40,117 bases of DNA, from positions 1 to 40,117 of the forward strand of contig JAFSWL010000033.1 of NCBI GenBank assembly GCA_017444525.1, in the 5' to 3' direction. Each line of letters opens with the position of its first letter. Within the stretch, counting starts at the first letter, position 1. The position numbers were made by a program, and so were the translations under genes. The notes beneath the pieces were generated by a model. The model worked only from the letters and a program-made list of their open reading frames with translations. It ran no database searches and had not been told where the DNA came from. This DNA is from Alphaproteobacteria bacterium (GTDB lineage Bacteria > Pseudomonadota > Alphaproteobacteria > RF32 > CAG-239). Below are positions 1 to 6,108 of the stretch, one piece after another.

Positions 1-114
1 CCTGTTTATGAAAGTTTGCTTGAACGTGCCAAACCTAAAATGGTTGCTATTACTGCTGTTATGCGTAAGTTAATCATTTACCTGAATGTTAAATCTAAAA
101 CTCTTTGTGCATAA
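1..114 (+). CDS. IS110-family transposase, C-terminal end only
   Basis: The reading frame is open from the first base to a TAA at 112-114 and gives 37 residues. They match the usual C-terminal tail of IS110/IS116/IS902 transposases: a Tyr-x-x-Leu-Leu stretch, then Lys-Pro-Lys, then an Ala-Val-Met-Arg-Lys-Leu block followed by Leu-Asn. The family makes DEDD-type recombinases that move the element under the guidance of a structured RNA encoded in the element. Only the tail is visible; the catalytic domains lie left of the window. The family call rests on this short motif, so intactness cannot be judged. Confidence 0.72.
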   Translation, partial: PVYESLLERAKPKMVAITAVMRKLIIYLNVKSKTLCA

Positions 115-223
115 TTTTTTTTAACTGGATTGATGACGGTTGTTTTTTTTGCACCGCGCACCTAGAGGATGAAAGGTTGGAGTTTCTCTTGATGCACGGA
201 CGTACAGTGCCGTACGAGGAATG
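1..223 (+). mobile_element. Right end of an IS110-family insertion sequence
   Basis: The transposase stop at 114 is followed by about 110 non-coding bases. These contain a GC-richer patch (150-220) with small repeats around CGTAC (189-213). From 224 the sequence becomes a near-perfect copy of the intergenic module also found at 1283-1316, so the element's right boundary is placed at about 223. IS110-group elements lack classic terminal inverted repeats, and I see none. In the IS1111 subgroup the guide RNA lies downstream of the transposase, so 115-223 could hold it; this is inference. Confidence 0.5.
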
Positions 224-256
224 GCACTAAAGGGAAATTTTACGAACTCGTTATAG
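224..256 (+). repeat. Intergenic module, copy 0 (right half only)
   Basis: These 33 bases match 1283-1316 with a single one-base indel and match 2342-2368 more loosely. Only the right half of the module is present. The left half, with its terminator, is replaced by the IS110 end. This suggests the insertion sequence landed inside a module copy. Confidence 0.7.
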
Positions 257-281
257 TAAACTGATATTTAGGTAAAAATAC

Positions 282-310
282 TTGATAAAATTAGAATATA
301 AGGATATAAA
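282..310 (+). promoter_or_regulatory. Promoter of the PP2C gene
   Basis: TTGATA (282-287) and TATAAA (305-310) are separated by 17 bases. This is a good sigma-70 match about 50 bases upstream of the ATG at 361, and it lies after the repeated module, so this gene has its own promoter. Confidence 0.55.
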
Positions 311-360
311 TAAACTAAAAATCAGTATTTAATTTTTTAAGATATTTATAAGGAAGTAGT

Positions 361-1167
361 ATGATTGAAATAATCGAACAAAAATCAATTTCTAAAACAG
401 GAATTGAAACGGATAATGAAGATGGTGTATTTGTGTCGGATAATTATGTGGCAGTTGTTGATGGCGCAACGAGTAAGGATTCTAATCTATATGAGGGGCG
501 CACAGGAGGTCAAGTTGTTCGTGATATAATATTAGAAACTCTTGCAAAATTGAAAGGGAATGAGACATCTGTGGAGGGTGTGCACTTAATACAAAATGAA
601 ATAGAAAAACAATTTCCGGCAGCGGAATTTTTTCATGCTTGCGCATCTGCTGTTATTTTTAATGTGAGAAAAAGATGTATATGGATGGTGGGAGATTGTC
701 AGGCTTGCGTTAATGGGAAAAAATACACCAATAATAAAATTATTGATGATATAAACTCCCACACCAGAGCTATGGTTCTAGAAGCTTTCATTATGGATGG
801 TAATCCGGAAAGTGAAATTCTTAAAAACGATATAGGAAGAGAAATGATTATGCCGTTCTTAAAACTACAGAAAAAATTTGAAAATAAATCCGGATATTTT
901 GGTTATCCTGTTTTTAATAATGTTTCAATGCCAGAAGATGTATTGCATTCTAAAATTGTAAATATTGATATTCCTGAAAATGCAGAAATTGTGCTTGCGA
1001 GTGACGGATATCCTGAGCTTAAACCATCATTAAAGGAATCAGAAGAAGAACTTGCTAAAATAGTAAAAGAAGATCCTTTTTGTTATAAAACATATTTTTC
1101 CACCAAAGGTCTGAAAAAAGGTAACGTCAGTTTTGATGATAGGACATACATCAGATTTAAATCTTAG
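361..1167 (+). CDS. PP2C-like protein serine/threonine phosphatase
   Basis: The 268-residue protein has the signature blocks of the metal-dependent PP2C phosphatases in the right order. An Asn-Glu-Asp block (19-21) is followed by a VVDGATS block with the metal-binding Asp at residue 34. Then come Gly-Asp-Cys at 111-113 (normally GDS), ALASDG-like Ser-Asp-Gly at 214-216, and a closing Asp-Asp-Arg at 259-261. Members remove phosphate from Ser/Thr using two Mn or Mg ions. There is no signal peptide or membrane segment, so it should be cytosolic. AGGAAG sits just before the ATG. It has its own promoter and a terminator in the module downstream, so it is a one-gene unit. No partner kinase of the Hanks type is in the window. 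The fold call is fairly secure; the role is unknown. Confidence 0.78.
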   Translation: MIEIIEQKSISKTGIETDNEDGVFVSDNYVAVVDGATSKDSNLYEGRTGGQVVRDIILETLAKLKGNETSVEGVHLIQNEIEKQFPAAEFFHACASAVIFNVRKRCIWMVGDCQACVNGKKYTNNKIIDDINSHTRAMVLEAFIMDGNPESEILKNDIGREMIMPFLKLQKKFENKSGYFGYPVFNNVSMPEDVLHSKIVNIDIPENAEIVLASDGYPELKPSLKESEEELAKIVKEDPFCYKTYFSTKGLKKGNVSFDDRTYIRFKS

Positions 1168-1168
1168 A

Positions 1169-1316
1169 ATTCGTAATCTGCCTACTTCGCATTACCAATA
1201 CAAACAACGGCCTGTAAAACGGCTGTTTTTTCTTTTTAAATCAATCGCTTATATGAGTTCGAATGTTTGTTTTTTGAAAACAGCACTAAAGGGAAATTTT
1301 TACGAACTCGTTATAG
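1169..1316 (+). repeat. Intergenic module, copy 1 (complete)
   Basis: This 148-bp stretch starts immediately after the phosphatase stop and aligns along its length with 2222-2368. It consists of a short conserved leader, a terminator hairpin with a long T run, and a second structured part. In that part GAGTTCG (1255-1261) pairs with CGAACTC (1303-1309) around an inner hairpin. The last 34 bases are nearly identical to 224-256. The pairing changes in the other copy keep the stem intact (see findings). Confidence 0.75.
1206..1231 (+). terminator. Terminator of the PP2C gene, inside the module
   Basis: AACGGCC (1206-1212) pairs with GGCTGTT (1221-1227), with one G-T wobble, and is followed by a T run. 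The equivalent stem at 2265-2286 is perfectly paired, so selection for the hairpin is likely. Confidence 0.75.
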
Positions 1317-1351
1317 CAATAATGCAATAAAATCAAGTCGTTATAATTAAC

Positions 1352-1380
1352 TTGACAAAACATGTTAAGTATTTTAAAAT
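1352..1380 (+). promoter_or_regulatory. Promoter of the ART-like gene
   Basis: A perfect TTGACA (1352-1357) and TAAAAT (1375-1380) are separated by 17 bases, 38 bases upstream of the ATG at 1418. It lies downstream of the repeated module. Confidence 0.7.
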
Positions 1381-1417
1381 ATGTACATGGTGTTAATTAG
1401 ATTGCAGTAGGTATAAA

Positions 1418-2221
1418 ATGAGTGTTTCTGATGAAGAAAAGGTCCAAAAGTTGCAAGAAAATTTTCAAAACTATAAAAATTTTCGCCGCAAAAATGAGTT
1501 TAATTTGCAAAAAGAAATCTTAGAATATCAGAGTGAAGCTGATGAATATCGGGCTCAAGGTGATCAATTGAGTATGAGAGCGGTGCAAACGAACATTAAA
1601 CAGACAGAGAACACCTTGCAACGGCTTAAAGATTTGTCGCAGTATGTGCGTGAGCCAACGCTAGAGGATTATGCGTATCGACGTAATCAATATGAGAATT
1701 TTGCAAAAACTATTCAACGATTTATTAGCGAAGATGAGTTGTTGTGCTTTCACGGCACAAATATAGCCGCAACTAAACATATTTTTGAGAGTGGAAACAT
1801 TAGTTCCGGAGCTTCAAGATTAGGATATCACACAAGTTTTGATGCGAAAGGGGCAATTTCTGTTACCAGTATAAATATGGTTGATACCTCCGTCCAAAGC
1901 TATATGAATTTGATTGATGATATGTATTTACCGGCAGGTTGTTTATTTGTTGTTAAAGCAAAAGATGCTGATGAATATGAAAGCTCTATTTCAAGGATGT
2001 CTATTAAAGATGTTGATTTTAAGAATAGTCCGGAAAGATTGGTCGCGGTTATTACAACTCCAGAAAATGAGGAGCGTGTCAATACTTGGGTTCAACAATG
2101 CGTATTTGATGCGTCCAAAGTTATGACTTTTGAGAGTTTCATAAAAGAATGTAAACAATCATATCATGAAAAAATAACCAATATAAAGCGAAGCTCGTTA
2201 AAGGTAGACGAATATACATAA
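1418..2221 (+). CDS. Unknown protein with a possible ADP-ribosyltransferase-like domain
   Basis: The 267-residue soluble protein begins with about 75 residues of charged, Gln/Glu-rich helix that is probably coiled coil. A globular part follows. Near its start is a Phe-His-Gly-Thr block (111-114) and then a Gly-Tyr-His-Thr-Ser...Ala-Ile-Ser-Val-Thr-Ser stretch (136-151). This arrangement resembles the first strands of the PARP/Tpt1-type ADP-ribosyltransferase fold, where the His of an HGT motif binds NAD and a later Tyr/Ser and Glu complete the site. A candidate late Glu lies in the Pro-Glu-Arg-Leu-Val segment after residue 205. I do not recognise the family, and the ART assignment is inference from this motif. 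Own promoter and downstream module make it a one-gene unit. Confidence 0.4.
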   Translation: MSVSDEEKVQKLQENFQNYKNFRRKNEFNLQKEILEYQSEADEYRAQGDQLSMRAVQTNIKQTENTLQRLKDLSQYVREPTLEDYAYRRNQYENFAKTIQRFISEDELLCFHGTNIAATKHIFESGNISSGASRLGYHTSFDAKGAISVTSINMVDTSVQSYMNLIDDMYLPAGCLFVVKAKDADEYESSISRMSIKDVDFKNSPERLVAVITTPENEERVNTWVQQCVFDASKVMTFESFIKECKQSYHEKITNIKRSSLKVDEYT

Positions 2222-2368
2222 AATCCGGCTCGTAACTCGCTTATTTAGGATCACCAATATAAACAACAGCCTGCAAAATGGCTGTTTTTTCTTTTTAAAT
2301 CAAGTAGTTGACCAAGTTTGGATATTGTGCTTTTAAAAACAAGCATTTTGGGAAATTTTACGAACTTT
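2222..2368 (+). repeat. Intergenic module, copy 2 (complete)
   Basis: This aligns with 1169-1316 from the base after the stop codon onward. The terminator stem is at 2265-2286. The long-range stem is AAGTTTG (2314-2320) with CGAACTT (2361-2367), at almost the same spacing as in copy 1 (47 versus 48 bases). The sequence between the arms has diverged while pairing is kept. Confidence 0.72.
2265..2296 (+). terminator. Terminator of the ART-like gene, inside the module
   Basis: A perfect 7-bp stem, AACAGCC (2265-2271) with GGCTGTT (2280-2286), is followed by a T-rich tail. Confidence 0.75.
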
Positions 2369-2374
2369 TAGGGG

Positions 2375-2403
2375 TTTACTTTATAGAGTAAGTTTTGTAG
2401 TAT
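2375..2403 (+). promoter_or_regulatory. Promoter of the P-loop kinase gene
   Basis: TTTACT (2375-2380) and TAGTAT (2398-2403) are separated by 17 bases, 30 bases before the ATG at 2434. The match is moderate. Confidence 0.45.
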
Positions 2404-2433
2404 GGACGCAAATGGTATCAGCGGAGAAAATAA

Positions 2434-2907
2434 ATGGCGACGATTCATTTGATGGTTGGGTTTATGGGGTTTGGAAAAACAACACTAGCAAAACAGTTGG
2501 CTGAAACAATTCCAGCAGTAAGATTGACACATGATGATTTAATGGTTAAACTCTATGGACGAAATATGCCGTATACAGAATTTCACCTCAATTATGATAA
2601 AGTTGATGAGATTTTGTGGAATTTGGCAGAACAAATCATTAAAACCGGAACGGATGTAATTATGGATTATGGCTTTTGGTCGCATAGTGATAGGGATAAG
2701 GCATACCAAAAAGCAAAAAAAATCACAGACAATATTCTTTTTCATTATGTATATTGCGATATGTCCATAGCAAAGAAAAGAATTTTGGCTCGTTCAGCGC
2801 AAAATCCAGATGAATTGTATATCAGAGAAGATGAATTTGATATTTTAGCAAAAAAGTTTGAGACATGGAATAATATGGACGATTATCCTGTTATTATTCA
2901 TAATTAG
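2434..2907 (+). CDS. P-loop kinase-like ATPase (AAA_33 / zeta-toxin-like clan)
   Basis: The 157-residue protein is a minimal P-loop kinase. The Walker A motif runs from Gly9 through Gly14-Lys15-Thr16. A His-Asp-Asp-Leu segment follows at about 33-36, as in the AAA_33 group. A Val-Ile-Met-Asp segment (about 74-77) can serve as the Walker B-like strand, and the Arg-rich region around 118-121 as a lid. Relatives phosphorylate nucleotides, sugars, antibiotics or tRNA ends, so the substrate cannot be told from sequence. There is no antitoxin-like gene next to it. GGAG precedes the ATG at suitable spacing. It is the third single-gene unit of the accessory run and the last before the tRNA-Thr element. 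Confidence 0.72.
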   Translation: MATIHLMVGFMGFGKTTLAKQLAETIPAVRLTHDDLMVKLYGRNMPYTEFHLNYDKVDEILWNLAEQIIKTGTDVIMDYGFWSHSDRDKAYQKAKKITDNILFHYVYCDMSIAKKRILARSAQNPDELYIREDEFDILAKKFETWNNMDDYPVIIHN

Positions 2908-2993
2908 GTTCATCGTCATGGGGCAAGTAGTAAAAATTATAAAAAGTATCAATCAGCGTTTTGAGCATTTGTTAAGTTAATTTAAGTACAGAC

Positions 2994-3018
2994 AAAGCAC
3001 CTCGAAAAGAGGTGCTTT
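2994..3018. terminator. Hairpin terminator, probably the original tRNA-Thr terminator
   Basis: AAAGCACCTC (2994-3003) and GAGGTGCTTT (3009-3018) form a perfect 10-bp stem with a GAAAA loop. It sits directly beside the displaced tRNA-Thr 3' fragment, exactly as the hairpin at 6031-6056 sits beside the intact tRNA. It can also stop transcription from the kinase gene. Confidence 0.65.
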
Positions 3019-3069
3019 GTATTGGTGCCAACAGAGAGACTCGAACTCCCGACCCACTGATTACAAATC
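3019..3069 (-). repeat. Attachment-site copy: displaced 3' half of tRNA-Thr
   Basis: These bases are identical to 6058-6108 and contain the CCA tail, acceptor strand, T arm, variable loop and half of the anticodon arm. At 3070 the sequence departs from the tRNA. It is not a functional tRNA gene. Confidence 0.85.
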
Positions 3070-3147
3070 TTGCCAATTCATTGATTTTGTGCAATCTTAA
3101 GTCGTTGAATATACGTAATTTTTGTTGTATTATCAAAAATTTATGGA

Positions 3148-3168
3148 GTTTAAATTCTAAATTTAAAC
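3148..3168. repeat. 9-bp inverted repeat upstream of the first element gene
   Basis: GTTTAAATT (3148-3156) and AATTTAAAC (3160-3168) are perfect inverses with three bases between. There is no T run, so an operator is more likely than a terminator. It is about 130 bases upstream of the promoter at 3301. The rest of 3070-3300 shows no gene; a CTCACTC-rich patch at 3208-3229 is the only other structure. Confidence 0.4.
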
Positions 3169-3300
3169 TGATTGAAAATGGCTAAAGATGGTATAAACGG
3201 TTTCTTGCTCACTCACTCGGCGCTCACTCAAATAAATAGCTCCTGTTCTGAAATGAAAGGTAATGAATAATCATGTTTTAATACTAAAACTGCTTGCGTT

Positions 3301-3328
3301 TTGGAATTTTGTTTCCTAACTATATAAT
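3301..3328 (+). promoter_or_regulatory. Promoter of the first element gene
   Basis: TTGGAA (3301-3306) and a perfect TATAAT (3323-3328) are separated by 16 bases, 29 bases upstream of the chosen ATG at 3358. Confidence 0.55.
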
Positions 3329-3357
3329 ATAAATCTTATATTATGAAAGGAAAAATA

Positions 3358-3816
3358 ATGGATTACAAAGAGATTATACCGATTACGGCACTACGCAAAT
3401 TTGATGCAATGTGCTTACATAATGAGTATTTGCGCGAAAATAAAGAATTGCAACAGCAAATTTTATCGTGGGCGGCGGAGTTGCTCGGAGAAGCAAGAGA
3501 GGACTGGGGTAAGCTCCATACCACAACCTTTGAAGCTATTGTTGCGGAAGACCGAAGAGCTCAAGCCAAAAAACGCGGCAGAGCCAGAGACAACAAATAT
3601 GCACCTTTTCGCGAGTATTTTAAAAAAGTTCAAAGAGAAAAATTTATGGAATATAAAAAGGCAGGACAAAAGCTTACGGCAAACAGATATGTAGAATGGT
3701 TCTTAGAAAATCTGTCGGAAAATATTAAAATACCATATCGTGAAAGTAACCTAAAAAATAAATTGGTACAATTGGCTCAAATCAACAATCGGGAACTTAA
3801 AAAAGCTTTTGAATGA
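3358..3816 (+). CDS. Basic helical protein of unknown function, element-encoded
   Basis: The ATG at 3358 is preferred because AAAGGAAAAATA lies directly before it; an ATG at 3343 is in frame but lies upstream of that ribosome site. The 152-residue product is soluble and highly charged. It has a Lys/Arg-dense centre (about residues 77-110) followed by a Gly-Gln-Lys-Leu-Thr-Ala-Asn-Arg segment (about 110-117) that could be part of a helix-turn-helix. A DNA-binding or replication-control role inside the integrated element is plausible, but I recognise no family. The gene is 100 bp upstream of the lysozyme pair and on the same strand. Confidence 0.6.
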   Translation: MDYKEIIPITALRKFDAMCLHNEYLRENKELQQQILSWAAELLGEAREDWGKLHTTTFEAIVAEDRRAQAKKRGRARDNKYAPFREYFKKVQREKFMEYKKAGQKLTANRYVEWFLENLSENIKIPYRESNLKNKLVQLAQINNRELKKAFE

Positions 3817-3915
3817 TAAAGTTGATATATTGCAAACTATGCCGGATTGTCAACGTTTTTGCTTATCGTTGAAGTGGAAATGTAAATTTCTAATTTTAGC
3901 TGAAAGGAAAAAACA

Positions 3916-4272
3916 ATGACAGAATTTACACGTGAATTAATGTTCGGCAAACGTCCGGTGCGTCGTACTGACCCTAAACCCGGACAGAGTGAATGGTATT
4001 ATTTGGACCCGCGTGGTGCAAGTACGTTTTCTGATATGAAACAAATCGATGTACCAAGTGAGAATTCGCCCAATCCGTATGCCAACGAAATACAGAACTA
4101 TCTGTATAAAAACGACGAGTATAACTATAAACAGCTTTATGGTGATACTCCACCACCGGCCGTTAATCAATATAGCTATGGTACTACAGATTATATGGTA
4201 AATACCGAAAATCCGATTGGAAAACCGAGCAGTTATTTTCAGAATAACAGTAGTGGATTAATTGCAACCTGA
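3916..4272 (+). CDS. Low-complexity phage-like protein overlapping the lysozyme ORF
   Basis: AAAGGAAAAAACA precedes the ATG. The 118-residue product is rich in Asn, Pro, Tyr and Ser and has no predicted compact domain, signal peptide or membrane segment. It ends at TGA 4270-4272, 11 bases inside the next frame. That next frame is closed by a TAA at 4259-4261, so the two frames share only 4262-4269. The composition continues across the junction: both sides are Asn/Thr/Gln-rich. This suggests the ORF is the N-terminal disordered part of a longer lysozyme protein split by a +1 shift, or a translationally coupled upstream gene. Confidence 0.55.
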   Translation: MTEFTRELMFGKRPVRRTDPKPGQSEWYYLDPRGASTFSDMKQIDVPSENSPNPYANEIQNYLYKNDEYNYKQLYGDTPPPAVNQYSYGTTDYMVNTENPIGKPSSYFQNNSSGLIAT

Positions 4273-4915
4273 TACATTAACAAATCAGGGTGTACAATAT
4301 GCACAAAATAACGTACCTAATACTACAGCTGACACTAACGGAAGTATAGTATTAAATAATCAAGACGCTATTTTTGATAGAGTTTTTAACAGAACAATGC
4401 AAGAAGAAGGAGGATATGAGGATAGAGCAACACATATTGATACACCGACAAATATGGGATTTCAACAAGCCACATTAGATAGATTTAAATCAGCACATCC
4501 TGATTTGGCGCAGGGATATCCTACTAATGTTAGAGATTTAACATACGAACAAGGCAAGCAAATAGCACGAAAAGACTATTTTGATAAATATCGTATTGGT
4601 GAAATACAGTCGCAACCTTTGCAGGAAACTATGTTTGATTCATTTTTCAATCATAGTCTGGAGGGCCCCGCTACTTGGGCTCAAAAGGCTATTAATCAAA
4701 ATACTAACACACGTGTTAAGGAGGATGGTATTTTTGGTTCCGAAACTATAGGAGCATTGAATAATTTATCTCCCACCGAGATTGATAATGTAAATAATGC
4801 TATTATAAATATGAGACAGTCCGATTATGAAAGGGAAAGAGATAAAAATCAAAATCCCAATTATAGAAGTTATACTACAGGCCTCCCTGGTAGATTTAAT
4901 CGTTTTAGAAGATAA
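4262..4915 (+). CDS. GH108-type phage lysozyme (N-acetylmuramidase) with C-terminal peptidoglycan-binding domain
   Basis: The 217-residue product contains a Glu-Gly-Gly-Tyr motif (49-52, Glu49 the expected catalytic acid). It is followed by Asp-Thr-Pro-Thr-Asn-Met-Gly-Phe (60-67), the GH108 pattern seen in ZliS-like muramidases. A C-terminal segment (from about 125) with Trp-Ala-Gln-Lys-Ala and Asp-Gly-Ile-Phe-Gly matches the PG_binding_3 domain usually fused to it. Such enzymes cut the glycan strands of peptidoglycan for phage release or entry. There is no signal peptide. The only in-frame start is TTG at 4262, with no clear ribosome site, so expression probably depends on the overlapping upstream ORF, by re-initiation or a frameshift. 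The family call is good; the true N terminus is uncertain. Confidence 0.75.
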   Translation: MQPDTLTNQGVQYAQNNVPNTTADTNGSIVLNNQDAIFDRVFNRTMQEEGGYEDRATHIDTPTNMGFQQATLDRFKSAHPDLAQGYPTNVRDLTYEQGKQIARKDYFDKYRIGEIQSQPLQETMFDSFFNHSLEGPATWAQKAINQNTNTRVKEDGIFGSETIGALNNLSPTEIDNVNNAIINMRQSDYERERDKNQNPNYRSYTTGLPGRFNRFRR

Positions 4916-4925
4916 TAGCAAAAGT

Positions 4926-4964
4926 AAGAATGGGGTTAGTAAAATGTTACTAATACCCATTCTT
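4926..4964. terminator. Bidirectional terminator between the lysozyme and the secreted protein
   Basis: AAGAATGGGGTTAGTAA (4926-4942) pairs with a partner at 4947-4964, with small bulges, forming a long stem. It follows the lysozyme stop and overlaps the last codons of the convergent gene. Confidence 0.65.
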
Positions 4965-5693
4965 TGCTATATTAAGATAAATTAATTTCTCCAGCATATT
5001 CATCAATATTGTATATTCATCAGTATATGGTAAAATGTTTGACATTGAACCACAACCGCCATGACAATATTTGTTTTCTGCATAAATCCCAAAATAGAAT
5101 TTCCAAGCAGATTTGCGAATTTGTCTTACGTTTTCAAGTATTTTTGTTTGTTCATCAGAAACAAAGCCTTTTTCTATTTCTTGTTTTATGGCGTATTCCA
5201 AACAATCATTGATTTTTATATTTTGCTGTACCATATCTTCTGTGGTTGCGTTATCTCTTAATTCTGCTTCTGCGACGCATTTCTTAAAAATATCTTGAGC
5301 TTGTATTTTGGCTTGTTCTCTGTTGTCTTCTTTTGTATGATTAATACTTGGTAAACTATCCAACTCTGCCGAGATATTATATTCTCCGGCTTTAATGCAT
5401 TCCGAAGCAGCGCCGAGATTAACAAATTTGTTACCATCCTTATAATAAGTATGAGCGAGGTCTAAAGCTATACCATGAACATAAACCGGATTGCTGTTTT
5501 GAACATTATCTACTGGAATAATTTGAGGATTAGCATCAGGACAAATTGAACAATAATCATATATTTCCTTTTGCCTTTGAATAATATCAACCGCCTTTTG
5601 AGCAACTTTCTCACTTACCTCATAGCAAATATCTGCCCAAGCATTTGTACTTAAACTCCAAACAAGTCCTAAAATTAAAACAAACTTTTTCAT
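4950..5693 (-). CDS. Secreted cysteine-containing protein, weakly LprI-like
   Basis: The start is placed at the second ATG (5693), which is seven bases from a GAGGT site; the first ATG abuts that site. The 247-residue product has a clear signal peptide with likely cleavage after Ala-Trp-Ala (about residue 20). The mature part has about eight cysteines. Near the C terminus, Arg-Lys-Ser-Ala-Trp-Lys-Phe-Tyr is followed by Cys-His-Gly-Gly-Cys-Gly-Ser-Met and a helix with Leu. This resembles the Trp...Gly-Gly-Ser pattern of LprI/DUF1311 proteins, some of which inhibit lysozyme. The match is weak. It is convergent with the lysozyme gene in the same integrated element, which makes the comparison worth testing. 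Confidence 0.5.
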   Translation of the reverse strand: MKKFVLILGLVWSLSTNAWADICYEVSEKVAQKAVDIIQRQKEIYDYCSICPDANPQIIPVDNVQNSNPVYVHGIALDLAHTYYKDGNKFVNLGAASECIKAGEYNISAELDSLPSINHTKEDNREQAKIQAQDIFKKCVAEAELRDNATTEDMVQQNIKINDCLEYAIKQEIEKGFVSDEQTKILENVRQIRKSAWKFYFGIYAENKYCHGGCGSMSNILPYTDEYTILMNMLEKLIYLNIAKNGY

Positions 5694-6030
5694 TTTCATA
5701 CCTCATATTTTATTATTTATATCATAATTGTCGCTATATGAATGTCAATATAAAAGTACCGATACTAATATTTATCAGACGAATCTGCTACAAATACAAC
5801 AAAAACAATTTTCCAAATTCTGCAAACAGGATTATTTAGGTAGGCATAGAGCCACTGATTTTATATCAGTGAACTATATAGATAATTATCATTATAAAAC
5901 AAATAGTTACAAAATAATAAAATTAGAGTGAGCGAGGAAGATACATACGTAAATAGGAAAGCACAGTTTAATACATTGCTCCGTGCATACTTGCAAATTT
6001 TGCTTATTGTAATAAGAATTATCCAGAATC
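5694..6030. other. Non-coding end of the integrated element
   Basis: I see no credible gene in this AT-rich stretch. It holds a possible promoter for the secreted protein: TTGACA on the minus strand at 5743-5748 and TGATATAAAT at 5715-5724. It also holds a 7-bp inverted repeat, CACTGAT (5853-5859) with ATCAGTG (5865-5871), which resembles the tRNA-Thr anticodon arm and may be a degraded attachment-like sequence. Confidence 0.45.
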
Positions 6031-6056
6031 AAAAAACCCTTGAAAAATCAAGGGTT
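6031..6056 (-). terminator. Terminator of tRNA-Thr, supplied by the integrated element
   Basis: On the minus strand AACCCTTGA and TCAAGGGTT (6048-6056 and 6035-6043) form a perfect 9-bp stem followed by a T run. It lies directly after the tRNA CCA end. Confidence 0.75.
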
Positions 6057-6057
6057 C

Positions 6058-6108
6058 GTATTGGTGCCAACAGAGAGACTCGAACTCCCGACCCACTGAT
6101 TACAAATC
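6058..6108 (-). repeat. Attachment-site copy inside the intact tRNA-Thr gene
   Basis: This is identical to 3019-3069 over 51 bases. Identity ends within the anticodon stem, as expected if integration rebuilt the 3' part of the tRNA. Confidence 0.85.

Larger units (their letters stand above)
3019..6108. mobile_element. Small integrated element in tRNA-Thr (about 3.0 kb)
   Basis: A perfect 51-bp direct repeat, 3019-3069 and 6058-6108, covers the 3' half of the tRNA-Thr gene. The complete tRNA is at the right end and the displaced 3' fragment at the left. This is the usual footprint of site-specific integration by a tyrosine recombinase. The cargo is a basic unknown protein, a disordered ORF overlapping a GH108 lysozyme, and a secreted cysteine-containing protein on the opposite strand. 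No integrase, excisionase or replication gene is recognisable, so this is either a remnant or an element mobilised by another element's integrase. Confidence 0.72.

Noticed and set aside
1169-2368. Integron attC sites between the first three genes
   Set aside because: The modules lack the GTTRRRY and RYYYAAC core pairs at their ends, and no integron integrase is visible. They remain an unexplained repeat.
3070-3342. Integrase remnant next to the attachment repeat
   Set aside because: No frame on either strand shows the tyrosine-recombinase His-x-x-Arg or final Tyr motifs.
3211-5934. GAGTGAGCG inverted repeat near both ends of the tRNA-Thr element
   Set aside because: Nine matching bases over 3 kb are expected by chance; no further similarity surrounds them.
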